Assembly (NCBI RefSeq): GCF_904849725.1
Contig: NC_058521.1
Coordinates: 564,964,176 to 565,028,175, forward strand
Origin: Hordeum vulgare subsp. vulgare
Taxonomy: Eukaryota; Streptophyta; Magnoliopsida; Poales; Poaceae
Direction: 5' to 3'
Length of the DNA stretch: 64,000 nt
The notes beneath the pieces are model-generated. The model did no database searches, had not been told where the DNA came from, and saw only the letters and a program-made list of their open reading frames with translations. Position 1 is the first letter of the stretch, and each line of letters begins with the position of its first letter. Position numbers and translations under genes: made by a program. Below, piece by piece: positions 39,381 through 49,847 of the stretch.

Positions 39381-40044
39381 GGAATCCTTCTGCTATGGGC
39401 TACGCCTATAGGGACTTCCTTGGCAAATATGCAAAGGATTCCCCCGCGGCCTTGGAGCCTTGCGTTGGTGTTCCCTTGAAGAGGAAAGGGTGATGTAGCA
39501 CAGCGGCAGTAAGTATTTCCCTCAGTTTGAGAACCAAGGTATCAATCCAGTAGGAGGATCGCGTCAAGTCACAAGTACCTGCAAAAATACAAAGAGCTTG
39601 CACCCAATGATATGAAGGGGTTGTCAATCCCTTATAGATTGTTTGCAAAATGAGAACTGAAAGCAAAAAGGAAACAAAGCAAAGTAAAAGTAAAAGTGGA
39701 GACGATAGTTGTGAATAGACCCGGGGGCCGTAGTGTTCACTAGTGGCTTCTCTCATGAAAGCAAGTAGACGGTGGGTGAACGAATTACTGTCGAGGAATT
39801 GATAGAACTGCGCAAAGTAATGACGTTATCTATGGCAATGATCATATCTATAGGCATTACGTCCAAAACAAGTAGACTAATACTTTCTGCATCTACTACT
39901 ATTACTCCACACGTCGACCGCTATCCAGCATGCATCTAGTGTATTGAGTTCATAAGAATAGAGTAATGCCTTAAGCAAGATGACATGATGTAGATGGACA
40001 ATCTCAAATCTATGATGAAAGCCCATCTTGTTACCCTTGATGGC

Positions 40045-41615
40045 TGATACGTCTCCATCGTATCTACTTTTCCAAACTCTTTTGCCCTTGTTTTGGACTC
40101 TAATTTGCATGATTTGAATGGAACTAACCTGGAGTGACGTTGTTTTCAGCAGAATTACCTTGATGTTGTTTTTGTGTAGAAATGAAAGTTCTCAGAACGT
40201 CCTGAAAATTTACGGAGAATGTTTCTGGAAAATATGAAAAATACTTGCGCAAAGATCCACAGGAGGGGATGGGCCAGTGGGCCACAAGCCCTGTAGCCGC
40301 CACACCCCCCCCCCCCCCCGGTGGCGGCTAGCAAGTTTGTGGGGCCCACGTGTATCTGCCGCCCCCAAATTCAGGTCTATAAATTCACTTTTGTCCCAGA
40401 AAAAATAAAGAGAGAAGATTTCGACGCGTTTGCGATACGAAGGCGCCGCCACATCCTATTCTTCATCTGGAGGGCAGATCTGGAGTCTGTTTTGGTCTCC
40501 GGAGAGGGGAAATCGTCGCCATCGTCATCATCAACCTTCTTCCCTCTCCAATTCCATGAAGCTCTTCATCGTTCGTGAGTAATCTATTTGTAGGCTCGCT
40601 GGGCGGTGATGAGTAGGATGAGATCTATCATGTAATCGAGTTAGTTTTGACGGGGATTGATCCCTAGTATCCACTATGTTCTGAGATTGATGTTGCTACT
40701 ACTTTGCCATGCTTAATACTTGTCACTAGGGCCCGAGTGCCATGATTTCAGATCTGAAATTATTATGTTGTCACCAATATATGTGTGTTTTAGATCCGAT
40801 CTTGCAAGTTGTAGTTACCTACTATTTTTTATGACCCGGCAACCCCGGAGTGACAATAACCAGAACCACTCCCGGTGATGACCATAGTTTGAAGAGTTCA
40901 TGTATTCACCAAGTGCTAATGCGTTGGTACGGTTCTTTATTAAAAGGAGAACCTTAATATCCGATAGTTTCCTTTTGGACCCCGCTGCCATGGGAGGGAT
41001 GGACAATAGATGTCATGCAAGTTCTTTTCCCTAAGCACGTATGACGACACACGGAATGCATGCCTACATCATATTGACGAACGGGAGCTAGCCACATATC
41101 TCTCTGTGTTATAACTGTTGCATGATGAATATCATCCAAACAAATAATCGACACATTGCCTACGAGTTTGTCCCACTGCTGCTGTTACTTGTTTTGCTCT
41201 GCTGGTGTTACTGCTATCACTACTGTTGTTCCTTGCCACTACTGCGCTCGCTCGTCGTTGACGGGAAAAGACAATTTCCGTCAACGGGCAATGGCTGGCG
41301 CCATTGATACGACCGATAGAAATAGTCTGCCGTGTCAACAGATCGTTTCTGACACCGTTGTTATCATACTACTTTGTTGTTGATACTTTGCTTGTAGATA
41401 TTTATCTTTCAGGTGTGGTTGAATCTGACACATTCAGCTGCTAATACTTGAGAGTATCCTCTCACTTCCTTGGCGAATCAACAAATTTGGGTTGAATACT
41501 TTATCCTCGAAAACTGCCTCGATCCCACGCGCTGGTGGGTTATTGCAAGACAATTTCTAATTGTTGAGCAATCGAGAATAGCAGTCGTCTAGCCATTGCC
41601 AGAGATTGCCAATCA
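40045..41615 (+). repeat. 5' LTR of the Athila element (1571 bp)
   Basis: Starts TGATACGTCTCCATCGTATC and ends TTGCCAATCA. TATA-like TCTATAAATTC at about 40375. Contains a run of 15 C (40305-40319) where the 3' LTR has only CCCCCT, a replication-slippage or sequencing-sensitive difference. The 3' LTR copy has about 40 extra bases relative to it near 49440-49478. Confidence 0.92.
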
Positions 41616-41624
41616 GCATTTTTC

Positions 41625-41642
41625 TGGCGCCATTGCCGGGGA
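41625..41642 (+). other. Primer-binding site, tRNA-Asp type
   Basis: TGGCGCCATTGCCGGGGA begins 9 bases after the LTR end; it differs by a single base (A for G) from the complement of the plant tRNA-Asp 3' end. Use of tRNA-Asp is usual in Athila-type elements. Confidence 0.85.
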
Positions 41643-41693
41643 GGCGATTGCTATATTCTCTGAGTCACTTGGGATTTATATCTGCTGATCACT

Positions 41694-44516
41694 ATGAAGA
41701 ATCTGAAGGATCTGAAAACCAAAGTCTTGCCCTCAACTACGAGGGGAAGTAAGGAACTGCCATCTAGCTCTGCACTTGATTCACCTTCAGTTACGAGTAA
41801 GTTTGCGACATCACCTCCTGCTAGAAATCTTGATATGTCGCATGTGCTTGATGATGCTTATGATGCTTTGCCTGATACTGCTAGAGATGCTATGCCTGAT
41901 ACTGCTAGAGATGCTATGCCTGATACTGCTTTGCCTGATACTGCTAGAGATGCTTTTCCTGATGATGCTATGCTTGATACTGCTAGAGACACTACTTTGC
42001 CTGATGTTCCACTAGGGGTGTTCCTTGATGCTCATATTGCTAGAGTTACTGCCAATGCTCGTGATGCTTCTGAAACTGCCGATACTATTGAGATAGAACC
42101 TGCTTTTGCTCCTGCTAGATCTAGCTCTCCTAGATATGAATTGCCTGATATACCTGAGGGTTATGTTATGGAGGGAGAGATAGCTGAGGATTTTCTTGCG
42201 TGTAAGGATGCCTATGACGCTGAGAAATTACTTCTCAAGTGGAAGGAAAAATCTCTGAAAGCTAGGATGAAATACGACCCGAAGTTTGCCACTTCACCTA
42301 TCTTTATCACCGATAAGGATTAAGAATTCTCTGTCGATCCTAAGATAATCTCTCTAGTCGAATCTGATCCTTTTCACGGTTATGAGTCTGAGATGGTCGT
42401 AGCCCATCTTACCAAACTACACGATATAGCCACCCTTTTCACTAGTGAGGAGAAGATCTGCCACTACTACATCCTTAAGTTGTTTCCTTTCTCTTTAAAG
42501 GGTGACGCTAAAGCTTGGTCCACCTCTCTTGCTCCTGGATGTGTGAGTAGTCCCCAGGATATGGTCTATTACTTCTGTGAAAAATACTTTCCTGCCCATA
42601 AGAAGCAAGCTGCCTTGCAGGAAATATACAACTTTGCTCAACTCCAAGAAGAGAGTCTCCCACAAGCTTGGGGGAGGCTCGTCCAGCTATAGAATGCTTT
42701 GCCTGGTCACCCTCTTAAGAAGAACGAGATACTTGATATCTTCTATAACGGACTTACCGATGCCTCTAGAGACCACCTAGATAGTTGTGCCGGTTATGTT
42801 TTTAGGGAACGAACTATCGAACAAGCTGAGATCCTTCTGAATAACATCTCGATCAACGATAATGCTTGAACTATTCCCGAACCACCTCCTAAGCCAACTC
42901 CTAATAAAAGAGGTATTCTATTCCTCAGTCCCGAAGATATGCAAGAAGCCAAGAAATCTATGCAAAAGAAAGGCATTAGATCTGAAGATGTCAAAAATCT
43001 ACCACCTATCGAAGAGATCCATGGTCTCGATAACCCGATACAAGTAGTAGAAGTGAATTCCCTGCGTAGGTTTGATGAGAGTGATATTCCTTTCGAAAAA
43101 CCTGCTAGCCTATGCTTTGATGAATTTGACAACTTTGTTGCCAAACAACACAGTTTCAATGATTATGTTAGCAGACACTTGGAACAAAGTACTCGTATGC
43201 TTAGCCATTTAAGTGCTTGTGTAGATAGAAATGTCAATGATCTGAAGCTTCTGAGTAAACATGCCTCTATGATTACTACTCAGGTAGAACAAGTACTTAA
43301 AGCTCAGAATGACTTGCTCAATGAATTAAATGAAAACTCTATCAGATTCATTACTAGAGGAGGCAAAATGACTCAGGAACCTTTGTATCCTGAAGGTCAT
43401 CCTAAGAGAACTAATCAAGATTCTCAAGGAATTAATGCTGATACACCCAGTCATCCTAAGGAGAAGAAGAAGGATGATAGAAACCTACATGCCAGTTCAC
43501 CAAATACTGTCACACCTGAAGAACCTAATGATATTCCTGCGTCTGATGCAGAAACACAATCTCGTGATGAACATGAACCTGGTGATAATATGGACAGCGA
43601 TGTTCATAATAATGCTCAACCTAGTAATGATGAGGATGTGGAGATTGAACCTACGGTTAATCCTGATAACCCACAACCTAAGAGATACGATAAGAATGAC
43701 TTCATTGCTAGGAAGCATGGTAAAGAAAGGGAGCCATGGGTTCAGAGATCTATGCCCTTTCCTCCTAAGCCATCCAAGAGAAAGGATGATGAGGATTTTG
43801 AGCGCTTCGTTGAGCTGATAAGACCCATCTTTCTGCAGATGCGGTTAACTGATATGCTCAAGATGTCTCCGTATGCCAAGTACATGAAAGATATCGTGAC
43901 TAATAAACGGAAGATACCAGATCTTGAGATCTCCACCATGCTTGCCAATTACACTTTCAAAGGTGGAACTCCTAAGAAACTTGGTGATCCCAGAGTGCCC
44001 ACTATACCTTGCTCCATTGAAGGAAACTACGTAAGAACTGCCTTATTTGACCTTGGAGCCGGTGTTAGTGTTATGTCGCTCTCTCTTTATCGTAGACTTG
44101 AATTGGATAAGTTGACACCCACTGAAATTTCTCTGCAAATGGCCGACAAATCAACTGCTTTCCCTATCGGCATTTGCGAGGATGTGCCTATTGTGGTTGC
44201 TAACACCACTATCTTAACAAACTTTGTTATCTTGGATATTCCCGAGGACGATGCCATGGCTGTCATCCTTGGAGGACCCTTTTTAAACACTGCAGGGGCT
44301 GTTATAGATTGCAACAAAGGCAATGTCACTTTCCATGTCAACGTTAATGAGCACACAATGCACTTTCCGAAGAAACGATATCAAGTACATTGCATCAATG
44401 CTATCGAAAAGACTTCATCGATTCTTATTGGGAGCTTTGAATGCCCTATTCCTCGTGTCAAGATGAAGTATGATTTGCATGTTGGGGAGATACATATCCT
44501 CATTGAGGTGACTTAG
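41694..44516 (+). pseudogene. gag-protease of the Athila element, three in-frame stops
   Basis: One frame of 940 codons from ATG 41694 to TAG 44514-44516, interrupted by TAA at 42321, TAG at 42690 and TGA at 42867. The N-terminal part contains a short tandem array of a unit coding about DTARDAMP (41860-42005). The middle holds the gag core (about 42390-42830, PFSLKGDAKAWSTSLAPGC). Protease is near 44040 with TALFDLGAGVSVMSLSLY, where the family usually has D-L-G-A-S; here the position after GA is Gly. The frame stops after LIEVT, where pol begins in autonomous relatives. The protein cannot be made whole without readthrough; the last 525-codon segment (42939-44516) is open. Confidence 0.85.
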
Positions 44517-45292
44517 TGGCTATTCAAAAATTCTCCGTTCTCTCTTGCGATTCGAGAAGGTTTTGTCACGAGGACTTGATCAACCCCATTGACGGATTTC
44601 TTTCGATGACCATGAAATGGATGAATCAAAGAGTCACATACCTCTGGTTTGAGCTTTCACTTTCTGTTGCTTAGAAGAAAAATGATAGATTTAGTTTAGC
44701 TTTTCCCGTTTTCTGTTTTAGCATCCCGGAGAAAAATACCCCGAAAATAAAAGTTCTTCGATGGTCCTGAAAATTTAGTATGATTTTTTCTGGAATATTT
44801 GAAAAATACTGGGCCTGAGAGCTGGCCTGGGGGCCAAACCAGTGGCCACAAGCCCTGCAGCCGCCTCCCTGGTGGCGGCTAGCAAGCTTGTGGGGCCCAC
44901 AGGGACCCCCTCCACTCATTCCAGCTCCCATCCTCTTCTTCCACCTCCAGAAAAAATTGTTTCACAGCTCAAACCTGTGTTCTTGCTCATTTGGATGTGA
45001 TTTTTGATCTCCTTGCTCAAAGCACCATTCTCCTAACCATTTTGGGGAAATTACTCCTCGGTAAGTGACTCCTCCATTGGTGCAATTAGTTTTTGCTCTA
45101 GTGCTTTATCCATCGCGTATTCTTGCAACCTTGGTGACCTTGTTCTTGAGCTAGAAATGTTGATTTAGCTGGTCCCAAGTAGTTTTAGCACGTGATACGG
45201 TCTCTAGGCACTAGTAGGAGTAGTTGCTACAAGGTGTGGTTGGTCTTCATTCACTTTTCTCTTGAACTTCAAAATTTCAGCAAAAGGAAATT
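44517..45292 (+). other. Spacer between gag-protease and the 3' ORF
   Basis: No coding frame. It includes a stretch (about 44720-44910) resembling part of the element's own LTR, with ccggagaaaaataccccgaaaat...ggtggcggctagcaagcttgtggggcccac, and ends in a polypyrimidine tract and TTTCAG (45273-45280) that looks like a splice acceptor 12 bases before the ATG at 45293. Confidence 0.6.
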
Positions 45293-46315
45293 ATGTTCAC
45301 GAGGAAGTTTCATGGTGGTTCCTCAAGTAATAAGGGTCCCCGTCTTTCTTTTCGGGAGCCCGAACCTTATCAACTAAGGGACGCACTGGTACAACCATGT
45401 GAATGGCCTTCCGATGAGTTCATGATCGAAGCAGGTTTTAAGGATGAGTTTGATACACTTGTCCGCAATGCCGGGTTAGAAGAATTCCTCTCAGATAAAT
45501 GTGAACAGTATGCTACGCTCACTGCCTCTTTCGTGCGTAGATTTAAATTTCCAGTTGGTCGTGACTCATCCATACTGTTTGATCTGTACGATAAATCCTA
45601 CGCCATGGATTTGGAGGATTTCAATAGGTTTTACAAGATACCCGATGGGGGTAGTATTAATTATCCTTCTAAGTCTTCGGTCAGAGACTTTGTCTCCAGT
45701 ATAACTGTTGGAGAAACTAGAGATATCACGCAAGCTACCATAGGAAGCATTCATTTCCCTGCCTTGCACTACTTTGCCCTCTTCATAGGTAGGTGCATTA
45801 ACGGCAACGGTGCACATTGTCACCTATGCGCTTCCGACCTTAGTATCCTTAAGAGCGCAGTAACAGGTGACATGAGCTTCAATATGGGAGCTATAATAGC
45901 AAGGAGGCTGAATAATAATGCCATTGAGGGGGATTTATTTGGTGGAATTTATGCTACACGCTTAGCAAATTTTCTTGGAGTATCCATCCGTTCAGAAGAC
46001 CCTCCTCTCCGTACAGCCTACCTTGATATTGTCGCTCTAACACGCTACCAGTTCCTTGAGAGGGATCATGGATCCCTCCTATACCGCTTGATATTTAACC
46101 GGCAGTGTGTTTTCCATATTACCCTTCCTGCTCCTGCTTTCTTTGACTTTCAGGTAAAGCGAAGATACTACATAACCATAGGAGAGGCAGAGGAGTATGA
46201 GAGGGAGGCGACGGCTGCTCGACTACGTGAGGGAGCTATTCAGGCAGTGGCTGCGGCACTCCCGTATAACACCCATTACGATTTTGGGTTTCGCCAGGAC
46301 CATCCATGGGAGTAG
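45293..46315 (+). CDS. ATHILA ORF1-like protein, 340 residues, open
   Basis: Unbroken frame from ATG 45293 to TAG 46313-46315. The protein is soluble in character, with no signal peptide or membrane segment visible. Sequence of the PPxFR/RWP type with RRFKFPVGRDSS, a tract DLEDFNRFYKIPDG, an HFPALHYFALFIGRC block and a basic C-terminal third resembles the ATHILA ORF-1 family (PF03078) found 3' of pol in Athila elements; I infer this from memory of the family. A splice-acceptor-like TTTCAG lies just upstream, so it is probably made from a spliced RNA. The family's role is not established. It is odd that this frame stays open in an element whose gag has three stops. Confidence 0.65.
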   Translation: MFTRKFHGGSSSNKGPRLSFREPEPYQLRDALVQPCEWPSDEFMIEAGFKDEFDTLVRNAGLEEFLSDKCEQYATLTASFVRRFKFPVGRDSSILFDLYDKSYAMDLEDFNRFYKIPDGGSINYPSKSSVRDFVSSITVGETRDITQATIGSIHFPALHYFALFIGRCINGNGAHCHLCASDLSILKSAVTGDMSFNMGAIIARRLNNNAIEGDLFGGIYATRLANFLGVSIRSEDPPLRTAYLDIVALTRYQFLERDHGSLLYRLIFNRQCVFHITLPAPAFFDFQVKRRYYITIGEAEEYEREATAARLREGAIQAVAAALPYNTHYDFGFRQDHPWE

Positions 46316-48232
46316 ACCAAGCTAGGCCAAAAGCCTAAGCTTGGGGGAGTACGTGTTCTCACCGACCTTACATTCATGCATATGCTTTCACTTTGTTAGC
46401 CGGTGTTTACACTTTGCCACTGTATTATCCATGCTAGTTTATTTTCGTTTTCTTGTTTTGTGTCCTTTTGAGAAAACCCAAAAAGATTTTTCTTTCTTCT
46501 TTTGCTTGTTGGGAGCTTTCCCGTGTAAATAGTTTTCTTTTTCTTTGGGTCAAGTTAGAAGATATTGGTTACAATGTTTAGTGGTTCTTGCATGCATACC
46601 TGTTTATCTTTCAAAGAGCCATATTACTTTGTCTTCTCCTTTGTGTTTGCCTATAGATTCAGCTTAGTCCAATGCACGAGCGCTCTTATTATTGTTCACA
46701 TCGTTCGATCGTGCAAATGAAAGGCAATAATGATGATACATGATGAAGTGAATGAGACTGAAAAGCTGGTATGAACTCTATCTATTTTGTTTTTGTAAAT
46801 ATGACTAGCTTGTCATGCCTGATTCAGCTTTGTTGTGAGAGAACCATGTTTGCAATGACAATTTAGAGATCATAGTTTCTGATGCCATGCTTATTTAGCT
46901 AGGAGCTTATAATGGTTTGTCTTGAATGGCAACATAGATTTTGAGATGACTATGATGTAGTATGATAGGATGGTATTCTCCTTTGAATGATTCAAGTGGC
47001 TTGACTTGGCGCATGTTCATGCATGTAGTTGAAACAAAATCAACATAGCCTCTATGATGTTTGTGTTCATGGTGATTTATATCTTGTTCATGCTTGCATT
47101 CAATGTTAGTCAAACTCATTGCATCTTGATGACTGTTGTCACTCTCTAGTTGGTCGCTTCCTAGTCTTTTGCTAGCCTTCACTTGTACTAAGCGGAATAC
47201 TGCTTGTGCATCCACTTCCATAAACCCAAAAGTTTTTCCATGAGAGTCCACCCTACCTACCTATTTGTGGTATCTACCTGCCGTTCCAAGTAAATTTGCA
47301 TGTGCCACTCTCTAAACCTTCAAGAAATAATCTGTTTTGCATGCCCGAACCGCTCATGTGGTGACAGGGGGCTATTGGTATCTTCCATGCTAGGAGTGTT
47401 ATCCTCGACATGTGTTTATTCACTGTCATTCACGAGAAAGGGGCCGGTAATTGGAATGCCCAGTTCCACGCTTAAATCGAAAACATAACTGTAAAACAAG
47501 ACTCCCCCCGGATTGATGTTAGTATGGACGGTACACGAGGATTCGGCTAGCCGTGGAGTGTGATTGATTGGTGGTGGGGGAGTTAAAACTTTACTTTTCT
47601 GTTTGGGAACGGCCTATAGCATGAGTAGCATGGAAAATATTGAGAACTCTTGGTCATTGCATTGACAATGAAAGCATGCCACCCAAAATTATTATCTCTG
47701 TTTTCAAAGCTTGAGCTCTGGCACCTCTGCAAATCAATGCTTGCCTCTGCGAAGGGCCTGTCTATTTATTTTCCTGTTGAGTCACCCTCTTGTTTTATAA
47801 GCACCAATTAGAGAGCACATGTGTCATTTTTATGCTCTGCTTTTGATTGATATTGAGTATGACTATGACTGGATCTTCATTGCCATGAATTACAATGTTT
47901 AGTCAGCCCTTGATCTTTGAAAGTGCTCTGCATTTATGTTTTGCGGTCTCAAAAAGAGCTAGCGAGATACCACCTATTCATATTGCTTCATGCTTGTTTT
48001 GATTGAAGTGTTGGTATTTGAAACTCATTATTATTTTCGCGTTAGCTGATTATGCCATTGATATTAGTTTACCGTGAGACCTTTGAGTCACTTGCTTATG
48101 TGGTTAACTTGTGATCTTGCTGAAATTCTGGTTATGATTTAGACATAGTTGCAACAACAAGATCAAACAGAGTTTGTCAAAGTTTTTCTTTCTCTCTCAG
48201 TTTGTCAACTGAGTTGCTTGAGGACAAGCAAG
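46316..48232 (+). other. Non-coding 3' internal region of the Athila element
   Basis: About 1.9 kb, no credible coding frame, A/T-rich. It contains the phrase 'tgcatccacttccataaacccaaa' paralleled in the other Athila element at about 5830, which marks it as element-derived. Ends with ttgaggacaagcaaggtttt before the polypurine tract. Confidence 0.65.
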
Positions 48233-48251
48233 GTTTTAAGCTTGGGGGAGT
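48233..48251 (+). other. Polypurine tract
   Basis: AAGCTTGGGGGAG stretch immediately before the TGATACG start of the 3' LTR, matching the tract at 6719-6735. Confidence 0.8.
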
Positions 48252-49847
48252 TGATACGTCTCCATCGTATCTACTTTTCCAAACTCTTTTGCCCTTGTTT
48301 TGGACTCTAATTTGCATGATTTGAATGGAACTAACCTGGACTGACGTTGTTTTCAGCAGAATTACCTTGGTGTTGTTTTTGTGTAGAAATGAAGTTCTCA
48401 GAACGTCCTGAAAATTTACGGAGAATATTTCTGGAAAATATGAAAAATACCTGCGCAAAGATCCACAGGAGGGGATGGGCCAGTGGGCCACAAGCCGTGT
48501 AGCCGCCACACCCCCTGGTGGCGGCTAGCAAGCTTGTGGGGCCCACGTGGCTCTGCCGCCCCCAAATTCAGGTCTATAAATTCACTTTCGTCCCAGAAAA
48601 AATAAAGAGAGAAGATTTCGTCGCATTTGCGATACGAAGGCGCCGCCACATCCTGTTCTTCATCTCGAGGGCAGATCTGGAGTCCGTTTTGGGCTCCAGA
48701 GAGGGGAAATCGTCGCCATCGTCATCATCAACCTTCTTCACTCTCCAATTCCATGAAGCTCTTCATCGTTCGTGAGTAATCTATTCGTAGGCTCGCTGGG
48801 CGGTGATGAGTAGGATGAGATCTATCATGTAATCGAGTTAGTTTTGACGAGGATTGATCCCTAGTATCCACTATGTTCTCAGATTGATGTTGCTACTACT
48901 TTGCCATGCTTAATGCTTGTCACTAGGGCCCGAGTGCCATGATTTCAGATCTAAAATTATTATGTTGTCAACAATATATGTGAGTTTTAGATACGATCTT
49001 GCAAGTTATAGTTACCTACTACGTGTTACGACCCGGCAACCCCGGAGTGACAATAACCGGAACCACTCCCGGTGATGACCATAGTTTGAGGAGTTCATGT
49101 GTTCACCAAGTGCTAATGCGTTGGTCCGGTTCTTTATTAAAAGGAGAACCTTAATATCCCGTAGTTTCCTTTTGGACCCCGCTGCCACGGGAGGGATGGA
49201 CAATAGATGTCATGCAAGTTCTTTTCCCTAAGCACGTATGACGACACACGGAATGCATGCATACATCACATTGACGAACGGGAGCTAGCCACACATCTCT
49301 CCGTGTTATAGCTGTTGCATGATGAATATCATCCAAACAAATCACCGACCCATTGCCTACGAGTTTGTCCCACTTCTGGTGTTACTTGTTTTGCTCTGCT
49401 ACTGTTACTGTTGTCACTATTGTTGTTCCTTGCCACTCCTGCTACTCGTTACACTGTTGCTACCTGCTACAATTTTGGTTCGCTCGTCGTTGACGGGAAA
49501 AGACAATTTCCGTCAACGGGCAACGGGTGGCGCCATTGATACGACCGTTAGAAATAGTGTGCCGTGTCAATAGATCGTTTCTAACACCGTTGTTATCATA
49601 CTACTTTGCTGTTGATACTTTGCTTGCAGATATTTATCTTTCAGGTGTGGTTAAATCTGACACATTCAGCTGCTAATACTTGAGAGTATCCTCTCACTTC
49701 CTTGGCGAATCAACAAATTTGGGTTGAATACTCTACCCTCGAAAACTGCCTCGATCCCACGCGCTCGTGGGTTATTGCAAGACAATTTCTAATTGTTGAG
49801 CAATCGAGAATAGCAGTCGTCTAGCCATTGCCAGAGATTGGAAATCA
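48252..49847 (+). repeat. 3' LTR of the Athila element (1596 bp)
   Basis: Same start as the 5' LTR (TGATACGTCTCCATCGTATC) and the same AATCA end; followed directly by ATGGC, the duplicated target bases. Differs from the 5' LTR by scattered substitutions and an insertion near 49440-49478. Confidence 0.92.

Larger units (their letters stand above)
40045..49847 (+). mobile_element. Complete Athila-lineage element without pol, TSD ATGGC
   Basis: 9803 bp, plus strand, with both LTRs (40045-41615 and 48252-49847), a primer-binding site (41625-41642), a polypurine tract (48233-48251) and a perfect five-base duplication ATGGC on each side (40040-40044 and 49848-49852). Inside are a gag-protease frame with three stops (41694-44516) and an open ORF1-like frame (45293-46315); RT, RNase H and integrase are absent, so it must be non-autonomous. 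Reading the first 850 bases of the two LTRs side by side I count roughly 20 substitutions (about 2.5%), plus length changes in a C run and near 49440. At the often used grass rate of 1.3e-8 per site per year that would be about 1 million years. Nested in the LTR remnant 39342-50756. Confidence 0.93.
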
